Positions 23,736 through 34,560 of a stretch of 64,000 bases of DNA are shown here, one piece after another. The translations under genes and the position numbers were made by a program. The notes under the pieces are model-generated. The model saw only the letters and a list, made by a program, of their open reading frames with translations. It was not told the DNA's origin and made no database searches. The DNA is from Coriolopsis trogii. Its lineage: Eukaryota > Basidiomycota > Agaricomycetes > Polyporales > Polyporaceae. The stretch lies in the NCBI GenBank assembly GCA_020543525.1, contig JAHYIO010000001.1, positions 744,001 through 808,000 on the forward strand, given 5' to 3'. Position 1 is the first letter of the stretch. Each line of letters starts with the position of its first letter.

Positions 23736-24807
23736 TGCTATGACATTTTGCTCAGTCCACAACCACAACCACTTGTCTGCTTCGCATTGACTCTATCAGC
23801 CACTCTTTCAACCACTTTTATTGCTCCATTAACTTTCCCCTTAGTCATGATAATATCCACAAGGTTGATCTTTGCCATATGCAGAGGCCCAATGACAACT
23901 GCCTTGTGCTGTGTGTTACCCTTCCCTGGCATTTGAAAGGTCACAGCTATGGCTATGAGCTCCACCACAACCCTCTCACTCTGCACCTCTATATCTAATG
24001 TGCTGGGGGCAAGCCTATGTACATCAAGCATAACTGCCACCAGTGCAAGCCTGGGCATAGTCACAGCTTCCATCTTGGCTATGTCCTAGCAGACACCCAC
24101 AATCATGGGCATAATGCCTTTGTTATGTGCTTTGACAGCCACTGCCACAATGCCAGCATCTGGCAGCTCACTGGCCACAACCATGATTACAAAGACAAAT
24201 ACAACATTGACCACAACCACAATCATAACTATTCCATGAACCAATAAGATGAGTATGAACTTTGTCTGATGTGAAAAGATGCCCAGCATTACCTTCTGGG
24301 ATATGCTGAAAAGAAGCAGATCTATAATAACAGCACATAGCAGCAAATGTAGTATAGGAATGTAATTGTGATTTTTGCTCAATGGTTGTGATTGTGGTTT
24401 GGATGTATAGTATGCAAATTACAATTGAATAATCCATAGGATGTGATTGGCAATAGACTCAGGTACCACTGCAAGCTGGTAGATAGACTATAATAAGACT
24501 CTAGTACCCCCTTTTTCTACAAACTACTGTAATGACCATATTTCTGTGACTCTTTTTGATCAATTGGATATGCAATATGGTACTAATGGCTGACTACAAG
24601 ATATGGATATGCCCATCAGACAAAGTAGATAGCATAACACAGCCCAAGTGTACTTATCATTGAGGGTGCTTAATTTGACATACTCCCTTTCAAAGGTACA
24701 ACAGAGCATGAAGATCTAGAATTCTGAGTCAAAGTCTGTGGCTCTGAGTGTGTTAACTTATAGCTGTTCTTTATCCTCCTCCTTGCTTGAATCTTTCTTA
24801 CTATTGT
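23736..24807. other. Unassigned AT-rich region with His/Asn-rich shadow frame
   Basis: No convincing gene. Bases 24020-24240 encode a His/Asn-rich frame on plus, and the minus strand carries a Val/Ile-rich frame. Both arise from the same ACAACCACAAY-like repetitive composition. It may be the N-terminal side of the Tc1 element, too decayed to read. Confidence 0.3.
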
Positions 24808-25140
24808 CTAAGCCCTCAATAGAAATCTGTCAAATCTTTTGGTTGACAGGCTTTTCTGAGGTTTTTTGGGCTTGAACAGACAGTTTCTAAAGATATGTCC
24901 CAGTTTTTGGCACTGGAAACATAATCTCTTGTTCTGAAAATCTTGTCTCTCTTTTATAGAGAGTTTGTTGATGTTAAGAGACTTTTTGTCTTTGATATTA
25001 ACCACTCATATATTCTTCTTTGTTTTTATGAATTTAAGTTTCCAGCCCTTTCAGTTGGCTAAAATCTTCTCAGTAAGTTGATGATTGTGGTCCAACTCCT
25101 TTATTCTAGTTATCTGCTCTATGATGTTCAGGTATATTGA
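24808..25140 (-). pseudogene. Fragment of a Gypsy gag with CCHC zinc knuckle
   Basis: The minus strand reads SIKERQDFQNKRLCFQCQKLGHIFRNC, a lead-in plus CX2CX4HX4C knuckle typical of Ty3/Gypsy gag, followed by a Lys-rich tail. The upstream part (to about 25,140) is broken by stops. No protease follows. Confidence 0.6.
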
Positions 25141-25404
25141 TTGATTGTGGTATAATTTGAAATCTATATATATATATTTAGATGCCTTTACTTATGTGCT
25201 AAGAAATGCACAATCATGAAGTAAAAATACATATAGCAGTAAAGTATAAGTAATATGCAAGGCAAATGTTAATTACTAGAATAAGCTATATAGTACTTCA
25301 TAGCCAAACTTCAAACCTGCTGGATAGTGAGATATCTAACTTTGCAACCTTTAGATAGCATGTGTTAGTTTTTTAAGGCTCGTTAATCATTCTTGCTAGG
25401 ATTG

Positions 25405-25493
25405 GTCTACTCCAAACCAAGTAAGGCAACTATATGTACTAGTGGTTGGAAAAGGAAGTAATAGAGTCCAGGAGACCTGCAGTCATATCAAGC
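25405..25493 (+). repeat. 3' end of an R1-family LTR
   Basis: AAGTAAGGCAACTATATG...AATAGAGTCCAGGAG...GTCATATCA matches the terminal 90 bases of the R1 LTR at 63436-63776. Confidence 0.6.
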
Positions 25494-25539
25494 TCAATGT
25501 TGAAGTGCCTAATGGACCAGGCTAAATCATCACCTGCAA

Positions 25540-25820
25540 TTTCATTGTTAGTCTGTTTTATGGTGGACCAACATGGCAAACTCATATATCTAGTAGTATG
25601 CTAGGAAGATATTCATATAGCAGAGGTGGTCCACAAGTACTTCCAATACCACAGACTTTCCTAAAAGATTATCATTGACCTTGGGCCACAGTTTGTATCT
25701 GAACTCTCTTCTATGACATTGTTGATGGTCTTGTCATTGCAAGCAGTCTCCCTACCATTGATTATCTATAGATAGATGGCCAAACAGAGCAACTAAATCA
25801 GAAGATGTTACATTCCATGC
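25540..25820 (+). pseudogene. Gypsy integrase core fragment
   Basis: Plus-strand frames read CFMVDQHGKLIYLVVC, VHKYFQYHRLS, IIIDLGPQFVSEL and IDGQTEQLNQKML. These correspond to the VDRxSKMxHFIP, HGLPxxIxSDRGPQFVS and TDGQTERVNQ blocks of a Ty3/Gypsy integrase. Stops and frameshifts interrupt it. Confidence 0.65.
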
Positions 25821-25837
25821 CCTGCAGCTGAGTTACT

Positions 25838-26010
25838 TCAATTTCAAACTCTGAATCCTAATTAATATATGCCTCCGACCATGCATCATGGTATTTGATC
25901 CTATCTATTTCTAAATAGTTCTATCATGTAGTTACCATCAGTCCATCATATGATGGATATCATGGACTTGCATTATCTCTGTAATCTGTGGGACCAGCTT
26001 GTTGAACTTG
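25838..26010 (+). repeat. Diverged fragment of a Gypsy A-like LTR
   Basis: CTGAATCCTAATTAATATAT...CATGCATCATGG...TAGTTACCATCAGT...GGATATCATGG parallels bases 43040-43160 of the Gypsy A LTR. Confidence 0.55.
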
Positions 26011-26100
26011 TGCTGATGCTGATGACATTGGTGTAGCAGAGGCTGCAGCTACCAGAGGATCGTATGTCATCATTGGCATAGCTGCATCATCTCTCATCTC

Positions 26101-26335
26101 TGTTACAACTGAGTATCAAGATAGGCATGGAAGTTGGACAAGATGAGCAAGAGCATGCAAGAGATAAGACCTTGAGCAGCAAGGTGGAGCAAGGGCTTGA
26201 CAAACAGGCTAGGGACAAGTATAGAGTGAAGTATCTACAGGCAAAATATAGAGGGGCTTACCTAAGGTCAAAACTGATGACCCCAGGTAGTATGCATGGT
26301 CTTATATACTAGGGGGACCAGTGCAGTAGCAAAAA
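26101..26335 (+). repeat. Truncated R1-family LTR
   Basis: Starts TGTTACAACTGAG, contains GACCTTGAGCAGCAAGG and GGTCTTATATACTAGGG, and breaks off before the 3' end. Confidence 0.65.
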
Positions 26336-26499
26336 GCAAAATTGGATACATCCCAACTAGACTGTTTAGGGCCTCATTCTTTCCATTGGATGAGATAACA
26401 AATTTTCTCTCAGTGACCTTAATGTTGAGAGTCAAGAATCTTTTCTACCTTGTACTTCTCTTTGTCATAAACCTTTTACATTGTTTTTAGCGCTCTCAT

Positions 26500-26670
26500 G
26501 CGTGCCTGTGACCTATTGTCCCTAGCACTTATTGTTCTCCATATATGAGTAGTAGATGCTTGCCACCTGGAGACTTTTTAGTTTTGACATCTGTCTCATG
26601 AGCCTCACTGTGTTTTTGTTCACTTACATTCTCTCTATACAGCCCTGCATGTTGACTATAGGTTGCGACA
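26500..26670 (-). repeat. R1-family LTR, inverted, at the end of a decayed Gypsy
   Basis: The reverse complement matches R1 copies (TGTCGCAACC..., GGGACAATAGGTCACAGG). It lies where the 3' LTR of the adjacent minus-strand Gypsy relic should be, next to the purine-rich GTGCAGGGCAAAGAG. Confidence 0.6.
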
Positions 26671-28160
26671 CTCTTTGCCCTGCACTATGATGGTTCCACC
26701 ATTCTGATTGATCATTTGTCTGTGGGTCGCATGAGACAGCATTCTTGGACCTGCACATCTACATTTGTCCTCAAAAACATGGGTGGGATTGCTTGGGAAT
26801 GTAGCCTTGTGCAATCCCCATTGGGTCTTCAGATAGATGCTACACCTTACCCAGTCATATCAAGTCCAGCATAATCTTGTTAAAGCTAGTACTGGTATGC
26901 AAAATGTCGATGAGGGAGAGTGCCCAGTGGTCTGTTATTACAGGTTGAGTGCATACTCTGCCATTGGCTACCATTTGACCCAGTCATCCTGCTGTTGCAA
27001 GCAAACCATTCACAGATATGCTTCCACCTCCTGGTTCTAATGTTCTGACTGACCATCTGCCTGGGGATGGTACGCCATCAACAATGTGCTCATAATCTCA
27101 AGACCTTTTAGGACTGCAAAAAACAGCTTGCTAGCAAATTGCAGTCCCTGATCTGATATGATAATTTGTGGGAGACCATGAAGTAGTCACAGATATACCC
27201 TCTGCAGTGATGTCATTGTGACAGGCGGTCAGGTGGATAAGCTTGCTGTGATAGTCTGCAATCAGTTGCAACACATTGAAGCTGTTGACTTCTGGTAGGC
27301 CTGTGATGTAGTCGCGCAAGTCACAACACCATTCAGCTTTAGTGGTCCCTGAGGTCGAGCATGCAAGGTCTTTGCCCAGTGGCACATATCACAGATGTCA
27401 ACTCTTTCACTGGCCTGGATATCTGGCTGGTGGTGTGTCATAGTGAGCCTTGAAGATATCTGTACCCAGTGCAACATCTTTGGGAATGTAAACTTGTGCC
27501 ACAATATAGGATACCACCCTCCATGTTCCAGTCTGTCAATTCATGTCACAGCCACACTGGTCCAAGGTGAGTTAGCTTTGGTAAAGCATTGACTACCTCG
27601 GAGCGAATCTTGTGTAGCAGACCTGCCATCTGCGATCAGTGCAAGATGTTGCTGTTTGTGGCATGACTCGAAACCTGTCTGGTGTGAGAACTGTGCATGC
27701 TAACTTGTCATTGTTGTTGCTACATTGGTGATCAGTCTTCAGGAGAGTGCATCTGCTCGACCAATTGAGGTACCAGGTTTGTGCATAACCACAAAGTCGA
27801 ATTGTGACAGATGAGAGCCCAGCAGAGCCCAAATGATTGCAAGCATCTCCTCCTTGTAGATCTTGTAGTTATGCTCCACATTGCTCAGTGGAACACCACT
27901 TTCCACCTGCAACGGCACTGCTCCAGTTGCAAACCCTGAGGCATCAACCTCAATTCAGGTTTTCTGCTCCAGGTTGTAAATGCATAGGACTGGACTTTGT
28001 GTAAACCGTCGTTTCAGCTAATTAAATGCCTTCTGCTCCCCCACTTTCCCACTGCTGTGGTGTTTTCCCGTGAGGTTTATAGAGCAGTTGACAGATTTCT
28101 GAGAGTAAGTGTGACTTGCTGCCACAAACAATTGGGGTGCATCCTCCAGAGTTCTTCTAC
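26671..28160 (-). pseudogene. Decayed Gypsy pol: RT end, RNase H, integrase
   Basis: Read leftward. RT/RNase H boundary at about 28,030-27,850: RRFTQSPVLCIYNLE, IEVDASGFATGAVPLQ and EEMLAIIWALLGSH. RNase H end at about 27.8 kb: FVVMHKPGTSIGRADALS. Integrase at about 27.4-27.2 kb: DYITGLPEVNSFNVLQLIAD, SKLIHLTACHNDITAEG. The C-terminal integrase segment QQQDDWVKW appears near 27.0 kb. Stops and frameshifts are everywhere. The inverted R1 LTR at 26500-26670 is the likely 3' LTR, which makes R1 the LTR family of this element. Confidence 0.75.
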
Positions 28161-28199
28161 CTTTGACGCCATGCATTGATGAGTGAGCTTTCCATCCTG

Positions 28200-28990
28200 T
28201 CCCAGGTCACTAGGGGTCATTGTATATCGTAGGAGTTAGGCTATGATAGATCTGGCTTTCAGATCTTTAAGTATGTGGGATACAGAGCTATCTTGTTTCC
28301 TAATCCCAGGAATTTGAATAGCAGGCACACAATCCAACGCTGTCTGCTCAGCCTGCTTAGCCTTTTGTCTTAGCCTCAGAGGACATGTGCCCAAGGGTGT
28401 CCTACCTTGGTTCCGTGTTGCTGCCTTCTCTTTGCCTCCCATGCCGTGAGGCAAACCTAAGGCTGAGTAACAGATGTCCTGTAGGCTACCTGGATCCGAC
28501 CTACAGATTTTGCTCTTTCAAAATCGAGACCTGGATCTGGCGCTTGACCAGGAGCCGGGTCCCCTGGATTTGCAGGAGTCGAACCTGCACCAGACAGGTT
28601 CACACCTATTTTGCAAGAGCCAAACCTGCAAAGTACGACCCAGTCCAGATCCTGCGAGTAGACATGTGGGTCATTCGCACAAATGTAACCTGCAACCAGC
28701 TATTTACTGGTGAGACATGTGTTGAAGGAGTTTCCGAGACTTGTAGATATCAGCATGGATCAGTGTCAAGAGTGTCCTCAAAGCGGCTCAGCCTCCGTTG
28801 AAGTAGCTACAGGCAAGCAGGCTTGAGCAGATAGTACACAATGTGGAAATTAATTGGGGACTTACCGGAAACAGACAGGAGATCGAGAGCCATGCATATA
28901 AGAGGAACGATCGGGTGTGACATGGGGTATGGGTGGGCTAGAAAGATACAGGTCGAGCGCATCGAGTGCTGTGGCCCCTGCGCCTGGCAT
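28200..28990. other. GC-richer tract with repeated AACCTGC / GATCTGG words
   Basis: Between the Gypsy and hAT relics lies a tract with many short dispersed words in both orientations (AACCTGC, GGATCTGG, CAGGTT). Subterminal regions of hAT elements often look like this. TAGGGGTCATTG at about 28,210 could be a terminus, but I see no matching inverted copy or duplication. No gene is seen. Confidence 0.4.
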
Positions 28991-29149
28991 AACTCGCTAA
29001 ACATTGCTTGCATATCTCATGAACAAGTCAGATGAGCAGAGCACATCACAGCGTATAGATACAGAGTAAGCTTTGCAGCTGATGCCGCCTGTGCACGGTG
29101 ATGTTCTGGCTGTGTAACAGGAGGTGGGACATCCAGACCAGCTGTGGGG

Positions 29150-30530
29150 CCAGGAGGGACTTGAGGCTTGTATCTCTCAGTCCTCGCTTTGCGTATAAGA
29201 GCCTCCACATCAACTATCCATTCGGGATCCCACTCCTTCTGTCAGAAGTACTCTAGCTTGTACACCAGGTCCATGACTTGAGATTTGTTGAGCTAGGGAC
29301 CTGGTGGTGGAAAATCTTGTTAGATAGGAGGGGGATCTACGTCAGTATAAATTGCAAAACTTCCAGAGTTCTCACTTTCTGTGACCAAGGCGGACATCCT
29401 TTGCAGTTAGGACAAGGTCTGGAAATTTGTCCTCAATTGACTCATCAAGGGCTCCACGACTGGTTGCTGCCTTGTCTTCGGAGCTTGGCCACGTCATCAC
29501 TTCTGCACGAGATATTGCAAGTCTGTCAGATGTTGGTCAGCCCAGTGTGCTTGTGACATTAAGCAGAGATATACTCATGGTACAAAACTGAGGATTGATG
29601 TGTTATATCGCGCCAGCATCCTGCGCCATGATGCTGAGGAGGAGACATCAAAGCAGATGTTGATCTTGCCCCTGAGTTTCCGAAAGTCATATCAGCAAGG
29701 GTAAAAGACATGATGGATGTTCATGGGCATACCACCAAATAATCAATGACATTGACCTTTGTCTCCCAGTAGGTCATCTGGATGTTGCGCGGTATAGGCA
29801 ACTGAGAGGGGAGGCGGACATTTGGGTACAGCATCTTCAGAATCTCTTGGGATTCTACGTCTTCAACAATGGTGAAGAGGTGGTGCCGCCGTGCGCACCA
29901 CATTGCGAGGAGGAAGCGCATCCAGCCCCAGGAGTATGTGACTCTGCAAAGCCACGCATCACCTGGGCTTTCAGCTGTGTCAGCTGCCATGCCTTGACAA
30001 ACTTCAATATGGTGCTTAACGTTTGTTGAAGTGGTGGGTCCTCATATGCCGAGTGAGTCCAATGAACCACCTTCTTTTGGCTGAAAGGCAAGGGATCAGT
30101 GTTGATGGATCGATGTGTTCAATGCAAAATGCTTACAATCACTTGAAACAGTGCTTGATCTCACCATTTGCAGCGTTGTTGAGAGGGGTGAATAGATAGT
30201 CAGCATCAACTCGCCAAGGCAAGTGGGTAAGCATACCTAAGGCCTCTTCAGAAGACACATTGGTGAATTGCATATACTCCTTGGCCGCAGAAGTACAAGT
30301 CTCTGCTGTGGGGCCTTCATTGTTGCTCGCCCTGGCAGTATCATTGTCGTTGTCATCAAGGTCGGCGTCAGCGTCCTGCAGCTCATGGAGCTCCTTGTCG
30401 ACGAAATTCTTGACATCCTGGTCTGTGGCTTTGGCCCTCCTGCAAATGCGAGGTGCAGGGGGCCCTGGTTAGCGGGTGGTGTGTGCATGAGAGCATGGAG
30501 TGGACTTTGGACATGATGGGATTGCAAGGG
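29150..30530 (-). pseudogene. Decayed hAT transposase
   Basis: Read leftward. An acidic N-terminal-side segment lies at about 30,450-30,310 (KELHELQDADADLDDNDND). About 30,090 has HWTHSAYEDPPLQQTL. At 29,930-29,800 is the conserved FLLAMWCARRHHLFTIVED, the MxxWCxxxHxPFxIVED signature of basidiomycete hAT transposases, then EILKMLYPNVRLPS. Near 29,700-29,670 is GKINICFDV, which corresponds to GxLxLxxDAW. At 29,275-29,160 is YKLEYFQQKEWDPEWIVDVE apart from a stop, matching the C-terminal hAT segment before the dimerisation domain. The central catalytic part is mostly missing, so the copy is internally deleted. Introns may be present. Confidence 0.65.
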
Positions 30531-31753
30531 GGTAACACAAGGGAGAAACGCGCTGAGTCGTTCACACCGTCCTATGGAGCATATATATATGCATAAGCAC
30601 CCTAGGTTGCATGTCAGTCATGTATATGCATACCTCTGTTTCCGGATCCCTACCATGTCCGACATTGCCATGTCTCCATTGAAAAACCCATAATACACAT
30701 TGACCACCTGCTCAGTCAGATGATGTCACAACAATATCTGTCTACTTGCAGCAATTGCGCGAGATAAAACCACCGATGTAGCTGGTAGACCAATAAGCAT
30801 CAAGAGAGTGAAATCTGAGAGGACCAAGAGATAACAGTAAGCAAGAGCATCGGATGTTCACAGCAAGCAGTCAAGGAAAAACCAAGCCCTACGTATGTCC
30901 AAGGGCAGAGAGCTATTTTCTGAATGTCAAAGTCGCGCAGAAGTGTTGGTCGCGCCCTGGACGCCTCGTGGTATTAAGGTTCAACATGACGGCAACTTGC
31001 GCCTTGCTTGTACCTCAACTATGCCGCAGCGCTCAGGAGTCATGTGAAGGTCTCCACTTGCCTTGGACATGAACACCCAGGCTGCAAATCAGCAGGGCAA
31101 AGGTGTGACATCGTCGAGGTGGTAGTAAGGGTGTATAGATTACTTGCTTGACTATGTACACAAACCGTGTCTGCGCGCGAATGCAACAGAATTATCTGTG
31201 GTAATCTTGGTGGGCGGCCCTGCGTACATGGCCTGGGCTTATCCTTAGTCATCCTGCAGAGGACGATACATGCTTGTCCATTGTTCTCATCAGTATGCGA
31301 GGCACCAGCTCTGTTAATGGTAATTCATTGCCACAGATGTCATCGTCCAGGCAAAGCACTCGGCAGGGGTGCGCGACTGCGTCCAAACACCAGGAGAACG
31401 GCTGGCAAGCATTGCACACTGCAAAAACTGAGATACTGCGAGAGGTGTGGCCCAGCACCATTGATGCCACACAGCCCATCTCAGGTGGCGTTGTTCAAGC
31501 CTTAGGCAGACCACTTCTGTCAGTGTCAGAGACTTGGGTTAGGAGTCTGCTGTATACACAGGGGGTCAGTAGATGGTGTGCCAGTGCTCATAAGAGAGTT
31601 TCAACCTATGTGCAATTGTATGAGGCAGCAGATACTCACGACTCACTGAGAATGTGATATAACAATAAGATGTCAGACTATATCATGTTGTAAAGTGCCA
31701 ATTGTTGATTGCTACGTACTCTTCACTGTATTCTGAACTATAGCGTTGGTGAG
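30531..31753. other. Unassigned region between hAT relic and Copia element
   Basis: Several short frames exist on both strands (for example 31040-31252 minus, KPRPCTQGRPPRLPQI) but none carries a motif I recognise. It could be the 5' side of the hAT relic. Confidence 0.3.
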
Positions 31754-31971
31754 TGTTGGGGTGCAAGCGCTGACTAGCAATCGGACATCTGGTCCTGATG
31801 CCTTATGCTGTCCTCAGGCACCCACAGACCGAGGCTCCCATCACGCTGCATTCCCTCTGATATACCAAGCACGTCGCATTCCCGGTGCTTCAGTCTTTTC
31901 CCTGTACTCTACATGAGTCTTTCCCCCGTACTGAAGCACAGTCTCCTAGCCTGACGCTCGTAGCCTTCATA
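31754..31971 (+). repeat. 5' LTR of the Copia element
   Basis: 218 bp beginning TGTTGGGG. The end (CCTTCATA) is changed from the CCTTTACA of the 3' copy. Confidence 0.85.
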
Positions 31972-31985
31972 GGTTATGAGCCCTG
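31972..31985 (+). other. Primer-binding site, initiator tRNA-Met anticodon arm
   Basis: GGTTATGAGCCCTG directly follows the 5' LTR. It is the exact complement of the anticodon arm of yeast-type initiator tRNA-Met (CAGGGCUCAUAACC), as I recall that tRNA. Copia of Drosophila is primed by a half-tRNA-iMet at the same site. Confidence 0.8.
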
Positions 31986-32399
31986 CTGCTCCTCTCCAAC
32001 ATGACCAGTTTACGCAACATCTCCCATGATCCCACCTCCTTTGACAACGAACACGAAGGTCTCGCAACTTCTTGACGATGGATCCAATTGGATCATCTAC
32101 CACGAGCAATTCCTCGCTGCCGTCATTATGAAGGGCCTTCAGCGATACATCAGCAAAATATACGTGGGTGACCGCATGCGGTCGTCCCATAAAACGCATG
32201 GCCGACTTTGTCTGAAGGCTACGAAGGCGGCAAGACGCGGCTTGTATGTTCAGGCCGCTCTGGGACCAGAACGTGTGCGGTCACGAATGGGTGTCTCGCG
32301 CGGTACGATACCACAGGGAGTGGCGGACAGGCGAGCTCAGTTCACGGGGTGCATACAGACATGTATGATCACTTAGGTAGCAATATCTGATGTCATATG

Positions 32400-34060
32400 G
32401 ACCACTTGCAGCTATGCGATACCACTAATGACCAACTCCGAGTGATGTCTGGCCTTGGGCGACGTCCTCGAGTTGACAGTCGAGCAGGCGCTTGGGGTAC
32501 TAGCACTAGCTGCACACCGATTCCACACACGATATGGAACTGAAGGTAGGTAACGATCTCGGATTACTTAATACGGAGATACATGCACGAGCACAAGATA
32601 CAACATAAAGAGGGAGTGCCATTTGTGTGAGTGCCGAGAGACAGCAGAACCGAAAGGCGAGCAAGCTGCCACACGGCAACATGATTTGAAAAGATGAGGG
32701 GACCAAGTAGAGAGTGACTACCCGACTGATAGGTGCCGAGCCATATGTTAGCTGGGGTGAGACAACAAGAGACTTACAGATTAAAGTGGGCATGAGATCC
32801 GCAAAGCGCGGAGACTTGCAACAGATGAGAGGGTCATAGCTGGTAGGGAGTGAGGAGATGAGTATTGACGGACGAAAATGGGATAAGTAGAGAGAAGCTT
32901 ACCATTCAAACTCATATGCAAGGTCGCAGGGGGTGGAGGCATGGAAGCTGCCAGGGCATATTGGGTGCAGAATAGCAGCATATATGCGCTAGATATCAGT
33001 GTATATGCGCACAAATGAGACAATATAGACATACTTGAGAAGCTTTCCGATGGTCCACAACCAAGGCGCATTGTCCGATGCCTGGAGGAGGAGGAGGAGG
33101 AGGAGGAGGAGAGTATACCCGGATGGTGGAGGATCGGAGGCAACTTGTTGACAAGTGAAAAAGTGGATTGACGGACATTTATATCGTCTGGCATTGTGAA
33201 GGTCTCGGGTGTTGGATAAGGCAAGAGGGAGACGATCGACGAGCGACCGCTTCAACGCCCTCACGTGACCGGATGCGCGTTCATGACACGTCAGTGACAC
33301 ACCCAGCACCACTCCAGGCACTCCTATGGCTACCTGTCCATCCCAACCATGACCCTCCCCAGCCGTCTGTCGCCTCGAAGGCCCCCCTGATCCCATCCTG
33401 TGTGCCCGCCGTGCCCACTGTCACATATGTCTGATCAGGATAGCCTGCATGAGCTCGCCCTTGTTCCATGAGCACAGCGTTCCATTCGCGAGCATCGGCC
33501 CAGGCTGAGTCGGCAGTTTGGCGGAGATGGATTTAGAGGGTGCAGCGGCGCTGAGGGAGGTGAGGCAACTGGGAACGATAAGAGACCCACCACATGTGCA
33601 TCTCTCATGAAGGCATCGCTGTCGCCCGGCTCGGTAGCGAACGCGCTAACTGCGATGAGCTTCCGGACCTCGATCTTCGTTGAGGGCACGTTCAACTGGT
33701 AAGGGTGTATGAGTGCGTGGTAGTCTTACTAAGCATAAAGACCAATATTGACTGGCTAGTGGGCTACTATAAGCATGTGTGCTCAGCTCAGGCTGTAACT
33801 TGTATGGTCCCATATGTTCCCTTACCCGCGGAGCAATGGTCATTCACCGATCTCTCCTGTAAACAGTACTCACCTGTGACCAAAAGCAAGCGGGTAATGG
33901 TCAAGAACAGCCTCGTAAGATCAGTTAGTATATACCAATGGACCATGAGCGATCGTCGGACGGCCATGCAAGGTGGTTGAGGTCAGACGTTGGAGGAGGA
34001 ACGGTCAGACACCATCTGTCCGAGGCGTCTGATCATATCTGACCACCGTCCGATGGGTCG
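32400..34060 (-). other. Unidentified insert in Copia gag with intron-like structure
   Basis: The sequence interrupts gag and does not look like the surrounding element. On the minus strand there are short open blocks with exon-like edges. One is ASDNAPWLWTIGKLLK followed by GTATGTC. Another (RIYAAILHPICPGSFHAS...) ends at GTAAGCT. A third (YDPLICCKSPRFADLMPTLI) ends at GTAAGTC. A further block near 33,700-33,600 reads LNVPSTKIEVRKLIAVSAFA. A (TCC)n run at 33083-33112 precedes an AG. The family is unknown to me. It may be part of a captured host gene or another element; I saw no terminal repeats. Confidence 0.4.
33083..33112. repeat. (GGA)n microsatellite
   Basis: About ten GAG/GGA units in a row on plus, a (TCC)n polypyrimidine run on minus just before a possible splice acceptor. 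Confidence 0.85.
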
Positions 34061-34560
34061 CTGGAGCGAATGTCATACACTGCCACCGTGGCCGCCTATG
34101 GTCGACGACTGCACATTCTGCTGATGTACATCCTGGGTAATGGAATGGCAGCCCAGCCCATCATGACCACCGCACCTGGTGCCAACGCTTCGATGATCAG
34201 GGAGACTTTGTGCAGGCCAAGCTCCTCTCGCGCATACGGACGAAGGTGCGGACCCGTGCCCTGTCCGCACTGAGCTCGCGCGCCTCCGTTCCGGGTACCT
34301 CACTGCCAGCGGCAACATGACTTACAAGGTCATCATCCTCGGCCTCCTCCCTCTCTCGTACCACCCTGCTATCTGCTCTCTCATGATGACTGCCCCAATC
34401 TCTGGCATTCCCATCACCCCTGCACGCCTCATCAGCGTGCAATGAGAATGCACTTGGCGCCTTGAGTGCGTCCGCTCTTGTTGTGCGAGGGGGAGTATCA
34501 AAGATGAAGTGCTTCAACTGCAACAAGGAGGGTCATCTTAAGGCGGACTGCTACAGCAAG

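Larger units (their letters stand above)
32026..34560 (+). pseudogene. gag: Copia gag, interrupted, with CCHC knuckle
   Basis: The N-terminal part (LLDDGSNWIIYHEQFLAAVI...KGLQRYI) matches the usual LxDDGSNWxxYxERxxxALxxKGLxRHL start. The gag body resumes at about 34,190 (AKLLSRIRTKVRT; ILGLLPLSYHPAICSLM) after an unrelated insert. The knuckle CFNCNKEGHLKADC is intact at 34510-34551. Several stops and frameshifts lie between. Confidence 0.8.

Noticed and set aside
24017..24247. His/Asn-rich open frame resembling a metal-binding protein
   Set aside because: Composition comes from a short CAC/AAC-like DNA repeat; there is no start context, homologue or supporting neighbour.
28206..28240. Left terminus of the hAT relic (TAGGGGTCATTG)
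   Set aside because: It fits the YARNG rule, but I found no inverted partner and no 8-bp duplication.
28560..28620. tRNA-like T arm (GCAGGTTCGACTCCTGC on the minus strand)
   Set aside because: No acceptor stem, D arm or anticodon arm can be placed at the right distances; the words recur nearby (GCAGGTTTGGCTC), so it is part of a repeat tract.
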